This document shows, piece by piece, positions 32,191 to 41,826 of a stretch of DNA of 64,000 nucleotides. The position numbers were made by a program, and so were the translations under genes. The notes under the pieces are model-generated. The model worked only from the letters and a program-made list of their open reading frames with translations, was not told the DNA's origin and searched no databases. This DNA is from Desulfobacteraceae bacterium RAAP-1 (lineage in GTDB: Bacteria; Desulfobacterota; Desulfobacteria; Desulfobacterales; Desulfatirhabdiaceae). How positions within the stretch are numbered: position 1 is the first letter of the stretch; the number at the start of each line of letters is the position of its first letter. The stretch covers positions 1-64,000 of the forward strand of contig LKPX01000005.1 in NCBI GenBank assembly GCA_001443525.1. Reading direction: 5' to 3'.

Positions 32191-33828
32191 ATGTTACAGA
32201 AAAACATTATGAATTTACAATCTGCCAATACAACTCGAAACCTGTTTCTGGCCGGACTGAGCGGTGTCCTGATGACCGGTGCGTTTCCCAATATCGAATT
32301 CTCCGGGCTGATCTGGTTTGCGTTGACGCCGCTGATGATTGCCCTTCAGGAGCAATCCCCGGCGCAAGGCTTCCGGCTGGGATTTTTCGCCGGATGCGTG
32401 CATTACACGACCTTGATGTACTGGCTGGCTTATACGCTGATGACGTTCGGGCACATGCCATTTTATCTGAGCCTGCCGATTCTGCTGCTTCTGGTGGGGT
32501 ATATGGCGCTCTATCCGGCAATTTTTGCGGCGGTTTTCTCATGGATTCACGATAGGCCCGCGGGCTGGCTGGCCATTCTTCCGGCGCTCTGGGTCGCGCT
32601 GGAATATGTCCGCTCTTTTTTTCTGTCCGGGTTTCCATGGGAATTTCTGGGCTATTCTCAGTACCGGCATATTTATATGATTCAGATCGCGGATATTACC
32701 GGCGTTTACGGAGTGTCGTTCCTGATTGCCGCTGTCAACACCGCGCTGTTTTTGCTTTGGCGCGGGTGGACGGAAAGGCATACTTCCCGATGTATGCTGC
32801 GACGGGCGGAAGCCGCAGGAGGCGCGGCCGTTGCAGCGCTGCTGGTGATTCATGTCCTGGCATACGGGCAGTGGCGGACGCATCTGCTGGATACCTGGAT
32901 TGCCAAAGCGCCGGCTCCGGAATTCACGGTGGTTCAGGGCAATATTGACCAGAGTGAAAAATGGGATCCGGCGTTTCAGATTGCCACGATCGAAAAATAC
33001 ATTCGTCTATCCGAATCCGCCAAAGATTCAAGCGCCAGATCGCATCTGGTGGTGTGGCCTGAAACGGCAGCGCCTTTTTATTTTCTCAGTATGGCGGCGC
33101 CCACAGAACAGGTGATTGAAGGCATCCGGAAAACGGGGTGCGATTTTCTGATCGGCAGTCCTTCCTTTGTCCAGAAAGATGAAAACCATGTCAATTATTA
33201 CAACAGCGCGTTTCTGATGTCTTCAAACGGTGAGTTTCTCGGAAAATATGACAAAGTGCATCTGGTGCCGTTCGGAGAATATGTGCCGCTGCATCAATGG
33301 TTTCCGTTTATCGGCAAGATGGTGGAGGGGGTGGGGGATTTCCGTTCCGGCAAGGAAGGCCACACCCTGGTCTGGGGCCAATATCTGCTGGGAATTCAGA
33401 TTTGCTATGAGATGATCTTTCCGGACCTTGCGCGCAAGATGGTCCGAAACCACGCCGCATTCCTGATTAACATGACAAACGACGCCTGGTATGGTAAAAC
33501 CAGCGCACCGTATCAGCATTTTTCGATGGCGGTATTCCGGGCTGTCGAAAATCACCGATCGCTGATACGGGCCGCCAACACCGGCATCAGCGGTTTCATC
33601 GATCCGGCCGGACGCATTGTTGCCACAACGCCGATTTTTACGGAAGCGGCTTTGACCCATGCCATGCCGGTGGTAACAATGGAATCGTTTTATACCCGGT
33701 ATGGCGATGTTTTTTCCCGGATATGCCTGGGAATAAGTGTCCTGTTGAGTCTTTTCATATTTTTTAAAAACCGGCAGTGGGCCATCAAAAAAACCCCATT
33801 GCCCGTAATTTCCAATCCCTCAAATTAA
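32191..33828 (+). CDS. lnt: apolipoprotein N-acyltransferase
   Basis: About 545 aa from ATG 32191 (AAGG upstream; ATG 32209 also possible). An N-terminal block of six to seven membrane helices is followed by a periplasmic nitrilase-like domain with the E-K-C triad: Glu in VVWPETAAPF, Lys in YDKVHLVPFGEYVP and Cys in IQICYEMIFPD. A final membrane helix closes the protein. Lnt N-acylates lipoproteins in the inner membrane, the last step of lipoprotein maturation. Confidence 0.93.
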   Translation: MLQKNIMNLQSANTTRNLFLAGLSGVLMTGAFPNIEFSGLIWFALTPLMIALQEQSPAQGFRLGFFAGCVHYTTLMYWLAYTLMTFGHMPFYLSLPILLLLVGYMALYPAIFAAVFSWIHDRPAGWLAILPALWVALEYVRSFFLSGFPWEFLGYSQYRHIYMIQIADITGVYGVSFLIAAVNTALFLLWRGWTERHTSRCMLRRAEAAGGAAVAALLVIHVLAYGQWRTHLLDTWIAKAPAPEFTVVQGNIDQSEKWDPAFQIATIEKYIRLSESAKDSSARSHLVVWPETAAPFYFLSMAAPTEQVIEGIRKTGCDFLIGSPSFVQKDENHVNYYNSAFLMSSNGEFLGKYDKVHLVPFGEYVPLHQWFPFIGKMVEGVGDFRSGKEGHTLVWGQYLLGIQICYEMIFPDLARKMVRNHAAFLINMTNDAWYGKTSAPYQHFSMAVFRAVENHRSLIRAANTGISGFIDPAGRIVATTPIFTEAALTHAMPVVTMESFYTRYGDVFSRICLGISVLLSLFIFFKNRQWAIKKTPLPVISNPSN

Positions 33829-33846
33829 ATATAAAGGAGAGCCGTC

Positions 33847-34957
33847 ATGTCTATAGAAATGAAACAGACGATTAAGGAATTGTATCAAAAATTGGAACCG
33901 CTGAAGGGGTATCTTTGACCTGGCTGGCAAGGAGAGACGGCTGAAGGAACTCGAGGCCATGATTGAGGCCAAGTCTTTCTGGGACAACCCGGAAAAAACC
34001 ACGACGGTTTTAAAAGAGCGGACACTGTTATCGACGAAGATCGACAGCTTCACCGCATTGCAGCGCGATCTGGAAGACAGCGACGTTCTGCTGAATCTGG
34101 CCATGGAAGAATCCGATCCAGAAACGGTTGCTGATGTCGGCAGGCAGCTTGCTCAGATCGAAAACCGGATACAGACGCTGTCGCTCAGCCTGATGCTGGA
34201 CGGAGAAGATGATGCGAACAACGCCATCGTATCCATCACGGCAGGCGCCGGCGGCACCGAGGCTCAGGATTGGTCTGAAATTCTGTTCCGGATGTACGCC
34301 CGCTGGATCGAACGCAAAAATTTCAAGATGGAAATCCTGGATTACCAGCCTGGAGATGAAGCCGGACTGAAAGGCGCCACCTTTACGGTTACCGGCGAAT
34401 ACGCCTATGGCTATCTGAAGTCCGAGAACGGCATCCACCGGCTGGTGCGTATTTCACCGTTTAACGCCAACGGAAAACGCCAGACATCATTTTCTTCGGT
34501 GTTTGTCTATCCGGAGTTGAGCAGCGAAATTGTGGTGGATATCGACGAAAAAGATCTCCGGATCGATGTTTTTCGGGCCAGTGGCGCGGGTGGTCAGCAT
34601 ATTAACAAAACCAGCAGCGCGGTTCGCATCACTCATCTGCCGTCTGGTATCGTGGTGACGTGTCAGCAGGAACGTTCTCAGCATCGCAACAAGGATATGG
34701 CCATGAAAGTGCTGCGCTCCCGGCTGTATCAGCTTGAAAAACAAAAGCAGGACGACAAGCTTCAGGAGATGCACGATACCAAGGATGAAATTGCCTGGGG
34801 CAGACAAATCCGCTCCTACATTCTTCACCCTTACCAGATGGTCAAGGATCATCGGATCGATCTGGACATCGGGAACGCTCAGGATGTGCTGGACGGTGCG
34901 ATTGACCCGTTTATCGAAGGCGTCCTGATGGCCGGAAAGTCCAGGGGAGTGAAGTAG
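33847..34957 (+). CDS. prfB: peptide chain release factor 2, programmed +1 frameshift
   Basis: 369 aa in two frames. Codons 1-23 (MSIEMKQTIKELYQKLEP...GYL) end at TGA 33916-33918. The shift site is CTTTGAC preceded by AAGGGG, the classic internal Shine-Dalgarno; after +1 slippage reading continues GAC CTG GCT (DLAGKERRLKEL). The downstream part has the GGQ motif in ASGAGGQHINKTSSAVRI and the SPF tripeptide of RF2 in VRISPFNANGKRQ. RF2 terminates at UAA/UGA, and its own level controls the shift. GGAGAGCC precedes the ATG. Automatic calling from 33959 would lose the N-terminus. Confidence 0.96.
33906..33919 (+). promoter_or_regulatory. prfB programmed +1 frameshift signal
   Basis: GGGGTATCTTTGAC: Shine-Dalgarno-like GGGG, P-site CTT, in-frame TGA (33916-33918) followed by C, the poor-termination context used for autoregulation. 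Confidence 0.92.
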
Positions 34958-34958
34958 C

Positions 34959-35558
34959 GTGGATACGCTGGAAATCATTGCCGCCTATTATCCGCCGGAA
35001 TCCGCACGATACCGGATTCTGGTGGAACACAGCCGGCTGGTGGCGCAAAAAGCGCTTGCCGTCGCCCGTGGTCTCCATCATCTGAATCCGGACATGGAAT
35101 TTATTCATGAAGCAGCCATGCTGCACGATATCGGCATTTTCATGACCCATGCGCCGGAGCTGGATTGTGACGGAGATCTGCACTACATCTGTCATGGATA
35201 TCTGGGCAGGGCGCTTCTGGAGGAGGCGGGGCTGCCAGAACACGCGCTGGTTTGCGAACGTCATGTCGGTGTCGGAATCACGGCGGATGACATCCGGAAA
35301 GAGAGGCTGCCGCTGCCGCTTCGCGATATGACTCCCCAGAGTCTTGAAGAGCAGATCATCTGCTATGCCGATAAATTTTATTCCAAAAACGGCGGCGCTC
35401 ATCCGGCTCAGGAAAAGTCGCTGGGCAAGATCATTTCAGGCCTTTCCCGGTTTGGGCCCGACAAGGCGGAGCGGTTTCTGGAGTGGCGCCGCCGCTTTGA
35501 ACCTCATTTGTCAAATAGCGACGATTCTGTTGAGGGAAATGATCTGAACGGTTCATGA
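34959..35558 (+). CDS. HD-domain phosphohydrolase
   Basis: A 199-aa HD protein. H...HD...D metal ligands are in VEHSRLVAQKAL, HEAAMLHDIGIF and the Asp in CYADKFYSKN. Family members hydrolyse phosphoesters or nucleotides; substrate unknown. GTG start one base after prfB's stop, with AGGGGAG overlapping the end of prfB, so it is probably translated from the prfB transcript. Confidence 0.85.
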   Translation: MDTLEIIAAYYPPESARYRILVEHSRLVAQKALAVARGLHHLNPDMEFIHEAAMLHDIGIFMTHAPELDCDGDLHYICHGYLGRALLEEAGLPEHALVCERHVGVGITADDIRKERLPLPLRDMTPQSLEEQIICYADKFYSKNGGAHPAQEKSLGKIISGLSRFGPDKAERFLEWRRRFEPHLSNSDDSVEGNDLNGS

Positions 35559-35617
35559 CGGGATAATCACCGGGAATCACTGCACGTCCTGTCTCAGTAC
35601 GCTTCAGGGAGGATACG

Positions 35618-38600
35618 ATGATGTCTGGGGGAAGGTTTGGCGGTCAGACGAGTTCCATAATGCGCTGCTTTCTTGTCTGCGCAGGGTTTATGTTGTGCAT
35701 CCATACCGGTGCGTGGGCTGCCGGCCCCCCTTCGACCGCTTTCGATATCCCGCCAGAGCTGTCTGTCTGGAAGTCCTGGGTGCTGTACGGCATGGACGAA
35801 AATCGGTGTCCGGACCGGTACGACGATGCGGGCGCACCTGTCTGCGCATGGCCGTCCCGGCTTACGGTTACGGCAGATGCACATTCCGGGACATTCGATC
35901 AGCAGTGGACGGCTTTCAGGGACATGTGGGTGCAGGTACCCGGCAGTCTCGAATGCTACCCGAATGACGTGAAGCTGGACGGCAATCCCGCGCCGGTGAT
36001 GTTGCGGGATCAGAAGCCGGTCATACGACTGCCTGAAGGCAGTCATCATGTGACAGGCGTTTTTGCCTGGAAAGACATCCCCGAAACCATTATGGCTTCT
36101 CCGGATACCGCGCTGGTTTCTCTCCTGCTGAATGGACAGCCTGTGGCGCAGCCCGTGCTGGATGTTTCCGGCCGTTTGTGGATTCAGCGGAAGGCGTCTG
36201 CTGCTGTTCAGGAAAACCGGATGGATGTCCGGATATTTCGCTTGCTGACAGACAGTATCCCCATGATGACGACCTCCCGACTTCGGCTCGATGTATCGGG
36301 TCAGACACGGGAGGTCCGTCTGGAAAATGTCCTTCTCCGGGGCGCTATTCCCCAGAAATTGACATCGCCGATTCCGGCGGGCGTCACCCCGGACGGTGTC
36401 CTGACGGTTCAGGTGAGGCCCGGCCGCTGGACGATCGATATCGAAAGCCGCATGGAACATCCTGTGGCGCAGATCGCTGCGGGCGCCTGCAAATACGGTA
36501 CGGAAATCTGGTCCTGGGAATCCCGGGACGATCTGCGGATGGTGGCCGTCAGCGGTGCGGCTGCCATTGATCCGGGACAGGGCGATGTACCGCCGGAATG
36601 GCGGCGTTTTCCCGCCTACCGGATAGTTCCCGAAACCACTCTTCACTTCCAGCAGCTCCGGCGGGGCGACAGCGACCCTGCGCCGGATCAGCTTCACATG
36701 ACGCGCACCTGGTGGCTTGATTTTGACGGCGCAGGGTTTACGCTTCAGGATCATATCACCGGAACCCTGACACGCCAATGGCATCTGGCGATGGCATCGC
36801 CTGGCGTTTTGGGAAGAGTTGCGGTGGATGGTGTGGATCGGCTCATTACAGCACAACCGCCGGACGGCAGGCCGGGTGTCGAACTGAGAAACGGCCACGT
36901 GCAAATGGAAGCCGATTCCCGTATTTCCGGGCCGCTGCGCCGGCTTCCTGTCGCCAACTGGGAACATGTCTTTCAAACTGTTTCGGGCGTGCTGAATCTG
37001 CCGCCCGGATGGAAACTTCTTGCCGCCACCGGCGCGGATATCACGCCCCTGCCCTGGATTGAAAACTGGTCACTTCTCGATCTGTTTCTGGTGCTCATTG
37101 TTTCCATAGCCGTTTACAGGCTTCATTCACCGCTATGGGGGATTCTGGCGCTGATAACCCTTGCTTTAACCTGGCATGAACCTGGCGCGCCCCGGAATGT
37201 CTGGTTGAGCCTTCTGGCGGCGTCGGCCCTGCTGCGGGTGATTCCCGGCGGATGGATGCAGAAAGCCGTCCGGATGTGGAGCGGCGTCAGCATTGTCGCA
37301 CTTGTGGCGATCGGTGTTCCGTTCATGGTGCAGCAGATTCGCATCGGATTGTATCCCCAGCTGGATATCCCCATGGAGCGATATTACAACGCGCCGGTGC
37401 CGGTTTCAGCGCCGGCGCAGAAAGCCCGCAACGCCAATCTTAAAGGTTCCGGAATGGATGGTGCGCCGCGTTCACTGCCTCTATCTCCGCGGCGGGATAA
37501 AATGGCTGAAGCCGTTTCGGGAATGATGATGGCGCTCAGCACGGCTTCCGCCCCGCCGGCTCAGGATCCGGACGCCCTGATTCAAACCGGCCCTGGCCTT
37601 CCCACCTGGAAATGGCGTTCTTTTGCGCTGAAATGGAACGGTGCGGTTGCGCCTTCGCAAACCCTGAGCCTCTGGTTGATATCTCCGGCCGTCAATCTGC
37701 TGCTGGCGCTGCTGCGGATACTGCTGCTGACGGCGCTTGCGGCAGGTGTATGCGGCGCGGATGCCTGGGCCGGACGGCTCCGCTTGAAACGGTTTGTCGC
37801 GGCAGGGATCTTTGTTTTTCTGATCTCGGGAATTTCGGCGTACGCCGCCGGTGCGCCGGGTAATGCAACACCCCGGTCTTTTCCGCCGCAGGAGCTTCTG
37901 AAAGAGTTTCAGACGCGGCTTTTGAAGAAACCAGACTGTTTTCCCGCCTGTGCGGATATGCCCCGGATGGAACTTCAGGTGTCGCCGACAGCGCTCCGGA
38001 TTCTGATAGAAGTTCATGCGGCGGTGGATACGGCGGTTCCTCTTCCCGGCGCGGTGAAGGGGTGGCGTCCGGATACGGCGCTGATCGATCAAAAACCGCT
38101 GGGAGCGCTATTCAGGGATACGGCCCAAACCTCTGACAAGGATTCAGCCAAATCTCCGGCCAAATCTCCAGACGGTCTGCTGTGGGCGCTGATTCCGCAG
38201 GGAGTCCACCATATCGTGTTATCCGGCAGTACCGGCAAACTCAATGAAATTCAGCTTACGCTGCCTGTCAAACCCCGGCAGGTGACGATATCCGGCAGCG
38301 GATGGGATGTTCAAGGCATTCAGCCCGATGGTCAGATATCCGGAGGCGTTCAGCTTTATCGGACGGAGCCACAGAAGTCATCCGGCGATGTTCCGGTTAC
38401 CGGCGCGCTGCTGCCGCCGTTTTTTCAGGTGCAGCGGGTGCTGCGTCTGAATCTGACCTGGCAGGTTCTGACCACCGTCACACGGATGACGCCTCCGGGT
38501 GCGGCCGCCACCCTGCAATTACCGCTCATCGCCGGAGAATCCGTCGTCACGCCGGGCATTCATGTGGATCAGGGGAAGGTCATGATCAGTTTCGATCCGG

Positions 38601-39805
38601 ATACACGGGAAGTTCGTCTGGAGTCCCGTATCGAGACGTCCGATCATCTGTCCTTGACAGCACCGGACGCCGTTCCCTGGACCGAATCCTGGACGCTGGA
38701 GGCAAGTCCTGTCTGGCATTGTCGTTTTTCCGGAATTCCGCCGATCCACCATCAGGATACTCAGGGACAATGGCAGCCGGAGTGGCGGCCCTGGCCCGGA
38801 GAACATATGGAAATCCAGGTTTCCCGGCCCAAAGCGGTTCCCGGTGTTGTTGTCACGATAGACAGCGCGCATCTTCGCTGGACGCCGGGAGATCGCCTGA
38901 ACGCCGCAGCGCTTTCTGTGGTTGTGCGCACTTCCCGCGGTGGTCAGCACACGCTGGAATTACCTGAAAACGCCCTTCTTCAGAAAGTTCTGATACAGGG
39001 CCGGCTGGAACCCATTCGTCAGAAGGGCCGGCAGGTGACCGTACCGCTGGTTCCCGGAGTTCAGACCATCGTCCTGGAATGGCAGGAGCCATCGCATCTT
39101 TCCGTATCGTTTCATCCTGCACCGCCCTCGATAGGTGGCCCTGCGGTGAATGCGGACGTCGTTGTCCAGATGCCGGAACACCGGTGGATACTCTGGGCGT
39201 CCGGCCCTCGACTGGGGCCTGCGGTGTTGTTCTGGGGATATCTCATTGTCATCCTGCTGGTAGCGGTATTGCTAGCGGCGACATCCATCACACCGCTCCG
39301 CTATTATGACTGGCTGCTTCTGGGGGTTGGGCTGACCCAAATACCGCCGTTCATGGCAATGGGGATTGCCGGATGGCTGCTGGCGCTGGGTGTCCGGAAT
39401 ACCATTGCGTCTCAGGAATCACCGTTCCGGTTTAATCTGATTCAATGGCTGCTGCTTCTGTGGTCTGCCTCGGCGCTCGGCGGGCTGTATATGGCGGTTG
39501 AAAACGGCCTGATGGGAATTCCGGACATGCAGATCGCCGGAAACCATTCCACCGGCAGGCTTCTCAATTGGACCCAGGATCGTATCGCAGGTCTTATGCC
39601 GGATATCCGGGTTATCAGTCTTCCGCTGTGGGTATTTCATGTCCTGATGCTCTGCTGGTCGCTGTGGCTGGCGTTTTCTCTGCTGACATGGCTCAAGTGG
39701 GGCTGGCGGTGTTTCTGTAAAGACGGCGTCTGGAAAAAAGTGGATATCCGCTGGAGAAAGACAGATCGTTTCACCGATCGGGGCGATGGGCAAATTCCAT
39801 CCTGA
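35618..39805 (+). CDS. 1395-aa exported multi-spanning membrane protein, function unknown
   Basis: I do not recognise a family. An N-terminal signal sequence (hydrophobic residues about 15-35, ending GAWAAGPP) precedes a beta-rich extracytoplasmic part of about 450 residues; then several membrane helices (about 485-590), a Pro/Ala-rich linker, two more hydrophobic segments (about 690-750), a second beta-rich extracytoplasmic part (about 760-1190) and five or more C-terminal helices. The two large periplasmic parts share a similar style, suggesting internal duplication. AGGGAGG gives a strong start. It stands after the prfB-HD pair and probably forms its own unit. An envelope assembly or transport role is a guess. 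Confidence 0.8.
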   Translation: MMSGGRFGGQTSSIMRCFLVCAGFMLCIHTGAWAAGPPSTAFDIPPELSVWKSWVLYGMDENRCPDRYDDAGAPVCAWPSRLTVTADAHSGTFDQQWTAFRDMWVQVPGSLECYPNDVKLDGNPAPVMLRDQKPVIRLPEGSHHVTGVFAWKDIPETIMASPDTALVSLLLNGQPVAQPVLDVSGRLWIQRKASAAVQENRMDVRIFRLLTDSIPMMTTSRLRLDVSGQTREVRLENVLLRGAIPQKLTSPIPAGVTPDGVLTVQVRPGRWTIDIESRMEHPVAQIAAGACKYGTEIWSWESRDDLRMVAVSGAAAIDPGQGDVPPEWRRFPAYRIVPETTLHFQQLRRGDSDPAPDQLHMTRTWWLDFDGAGFTLQDHITGTLTRQWHLAMASPGVLGRVAVDGVDRLITAQPPDGRPGVELRNGHVQMEADSRISGPLRRLPVANWEHVFQTVSGVLNLPPGWKLLAATGADITPLPWIENWSLLDLFLVLIVSIAVYRLHSPLWGILALITLALTWHEPGAPRNVWLSLLAASALLRVIPGGWMQKAVRMWSGVSIVALVAIGVPFMVQQIRIGLYPQLDIPMERYYNAPVPVSAPAQKARNANLKGSGMDGAPRSLPLSPRRDKMAEAVSGMMMALSTASAPPAQDPDALIQTGPGLPTWKWRSFALKWNGAVAPSQTLSLWLISPAVNLLLALLRILLLTALAAGVCGADAWAGRLRLKRFVAAGIFVFLISGISAYAAGAPGNATPRSFPPQELLKEFQTRLLKKPDCFPACADMPRMELQVSPTALRILIEVHAAVDTAVPLPGAVKGWRPDTALIDQKPLGALFRDTAQTSDKDSAKSPAKSPDGLLWALIPQGVHHIVLSGSTGKLNEIQLTLPVKPRQVTISGSGWDVQGIQPDGQISGGVQLYRTEPQKSSGDVPVTGALLPPFFQVQRVLRLNLTWQVLTTVTRMTPPGAAATLQLPLIAGESVVTPGIHVDQGKVMISFDPDTREVRLESRIETSDHLSLTAPDAVPWTESWTLEASPVWHCRFSGIPPIHHQDTQGQWQPEWRPWPGEHMEIQVSRPKAVPGVVVTIDSAHLRWTPGDRLNAAALSVVVRTSRGGQHTLELPENALLQKVLIQGRLEPIRQKGRQVTVPLVPGVQTIVLEWQEPSHLSVSFHPAPPSIGGPAVNADVVVQMPEHRWILWASGPRLGPAVLFWGYLIVILLVAVLLAATSITPLRYYDWLLLGVGLTQIPPFMAMGIAGWLLALGVRNTIASQESPFRFNLIQWLLLLWSASALGGLYMAVENGLMGIPDMQIAGNHSTGRLLNWTQDRIAGLMPDIRVISLPLWVFHVLMLCWSLWLAFSLLTWLKWGWRCFCKDGVWKKVDIRWRKTDRFTDRGDGQIPS

Positions 39806-39836
39806 TGGAAGGATGCAACGTAAAGTCGAATTTCGG

Positions 39837-39920
39837 ATGGCTTTTGTAAAATGTTCGCAGGCAAGGCGCGCAAATCCGTAAAGGAATGCAGCGCAACATG
39901 CAGACATTTTACAAAGCCAT
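39837..39920 (-). repeat. MITE-like repeat, copy F (internally deleted)
   Basis: 84 bp with arms ATGGCTTTTGTAAAATGTTCG and ACATTTTACAAAGCCAT and the AGGCAAGGCGCGCAAATCC block; the GTAC hairpin centre is missing. Compensating changes in both arms (ATGTTC/ACATTTT, TTTGT/ACAAA) preserve pairing. Lies between two convergent genes (1395-aa protein and YkgJ-like). Confidence 0.75.
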
Positions 39921-39943
39921 TAATGCTATTCAGGAATGAGATG

Positions 39944-40726
39944 TCAGGACTGAATGCTGTCTAACTGTTTGTTCTCTTTAAACAGCACGCTTTTCAGCCA
40001 GTCAATGCCAAAGCCCAGAAGTGCAACGTCATCCACGGATATCTTCTCCAGCGTCTGCGCGTCCACAGGGAAGCGCTTGAGAAATGAGCTTTCGAGAACA
40101 AAATTTCGAAACCGGTCGATATCGTAGCTGGCCATAAAGAACAGCTCCCTGGCTTTTTCCGTGAGTTGAATATTCATAGGAAAGGAGCGCTTGCGAACTA
40201 CCATATCCGTCCAACTGGCGTTGATCTCATCGTGGATATCCACGCCCTGATCCCGGCGCCACTCCTTGATTGTCCAGTTTTTATCCTCTTCGAATCCCCG
40301 GCAGTGGGGTTCTTCGATCATGAAATAAAAACCGTCGTCATCAGCGCCTTCCTTGTGACTGAGCGATGCCACGCCAACCGGGTAGTAGCGGCAGGCGGTG
40401 GGCCGGTCGGCATATACCAGGCAGCCGTCTTCCCGCACAAAGGGGCAGGATTTCTGTTCGTCATCCAAAAGTTTTAGGAGCACCAGCGGAAGGCCCGTTT
40501 TTTCCAGCATCTGCGGCGTGGTGTAAAGCGCCAGAAACTGATCGGACGGCAGGTCCAGACGTTTTTTGAGCAGAATAACATCATAGGGCGTCAGAATGAT
40601 GTTAATGCCCCGGCAGCACCGGGTAAAGCAACTGACATCTTTATGACAGCGAAACGTAAACCGGCTCTCCAGCCCCAGACGTACGGGCTCGATGCGGGCA
40701 TTCAGTTCTTGATCATCAAAATTCAT
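39944..40726 (-). CDS. YkgJ-type cysteine-cluster protein
   Basis: A 260-aa protein with a Cys-rich metal-binding cluster: C27, C33, C37 and C38 in RCHKDVSCFTRCCRG, then CPFVREDGCLVYADRPTACRYYP, the hallmark of the YkgJ/UPF0153 family, believed to bind Zn or an FeS cluster. The C-terminal 100 residues are an additional helical extension. Function of the family is unclear. Confidence 0.85.
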   Translation of the reverse strand: MNFDDQELNARIEPVRLGLESRFTFRCHKDVSCFTRCCRGINIILTPYDVILLKKRLDLPSDQFLALYTTPQMLEKTGLPLVLLKLLDDEQKSCPFVREDGCLVYADRPTACRYYPVGVASLSHKEGADDDGFYFMIEEPHCRGFEEDKNWTIKEWRRDQGVDIHDEINASWTDMVVRKRSFPMNIQLTEKARELFFMASYDIDRFRNFVLESSFLKRFPVDAQTLEKISVDDVALLGFGIDWLKSVLFKENKQLDSIQS

Positions 40727-40904
40727 GAGATAAATCCTTTTTTTTACGAATTCGTCAAAATTGATGAGGCTGATTTATATCAGGATGCCATGCAAAGTCA
40801 ATGTAAATGGCTGATTGTAAAATGGACTGCTTCATGATAAAGAACAAACGCTGTTTTCATGACAATTAGGAAAGTCGGTTTTCGGACGACAGCCGTTTGC
40901 AGAC

Positions 40905-41810
40905 ATGATTGTCACCGGTGTGATATTTCCGGTGAGGGAGGCTCCCATAGACATCATTGCTTTAAAATCCGATATGCAGGCCAGGGCCAATTCCCTTAGA
41001 CATCAGGGGAAAACCATCGCGCTGGTGCCCACGATGGGCTATCTTCACGAAGGTCATCTCTCGCTGATGCGACTGGCCAGAGACATGGCGGATATCCTTG
41101 TGGTCAGCCTGTTCGTCAACCCCACTCAGTTTGGGCCCGGAGAAGATCTTGCGGCCTATCCCCGTAATTTTGACCATGACCGGGAGCTGTGCATGGGTGA
41201 AGGCGTGGATATCCTCTTTCATCCGGAGGCCGGAAATATTTATGAGCCTGGATTTCAGACCTTTATCAGTCTCGAAAAACTGCCGGTCTATCTGTGCGGC
41301 GCCTCCAGGCCGGTTCATTTCAGAGGTGTGGCGACCATCGTCACCAAGCTGTTTAACATCGTTAAACCCCATGTGGCGGTGTTTGGCCAGAAAGACTATC
41401 AGCAGCTTATGGTTATCCGCCGGATGGTGCAGGATATGGACATGGACATCCGGATCGTCGGCGGTCCCATTGTGCGGGAAGCGGACGGGCTTGCCATGAG
41501 TTCCCGCAACGCCTATCTGAATTCATCGCAGCGTCCGGCGGCGCTGTCGCTTTCCCGGTCGCTGCAACAGGCTCAGGCGCTTCTTGAAAGCGGTCAAACC
41601 GATGTTGCCGCCCTGATAGCGTCTGCGTCGCATCTGATTCTGTCTTTTCCGGAGACGGCTATAGACTATGTGGCGATATGCGATCCGGACACTCTCGAAA
41701 ATATCAAAGCTGTTACCCTGCCTGCCCTGATGGCGCTGGCTGTAAGAGTAGGAAAAACCCGTTTAATCGACAACACGATGCTTGTGCCGCCGCAATCGGC
41801 GACGTCTTGA
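40905..41810 (+). CDS. panC: pantoate--beta-alanine ligase
   Basis: Up to 301 aa. Nucleotidyltransferase motifs are [14 protein letters not shown] (HxGH), [21 protein letters not shown] and MSSRNAYL. It condenses pantoate and beta-alanine with ATP in pantothenate/CoA synthesis. ATG 40905 has no ribosome-binding site. The family normally starts near [10 protein letters not shown], where GGGAGG (40936-40941) lies 5 nt before an in-frame ATA (40947); a non-standard AUA start is possible, or GTG 40932. metK follows after 16 bp. Confidence 0.93.
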   Translation: MIVTGVIFPVREAPIDIIALKSDMQARANSLRHQGKTIALVPTMGYLHEGHLSLMRLARDMADILVVSLFVNPTQFGPGEDLAAYPRNFDHDRELCMGEGVDILFHPEAGNIYEPGFQTFISLEKLPVYLCGASRPVHFRGVATIVTKLFNIVKPHVAVFGQKDYQQLMVIRRMVQDMDMDIRIVGGPIVREADGLAMSSRNAYLNSSQRPAALSLSRSLQQAQALLESGQTDVAALIASASHLILSFPETAIDYVAICDPDTLENIKAVTLPALMALAVRVGKTRLIDNTMLVPPQSATS

Positions 41811-41826
41811 CAACCAAGGAGATTCC

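Noticed and set aside
35594-36976. 460-aa minus-strand open frame
   Set aside because: Antisense to the 5' part of the 1395-aa gene, which has signal peptide, strong ribosome-binding site and membrane pattern. The antisense protein is Arg/His/Pro-rich without domain features.
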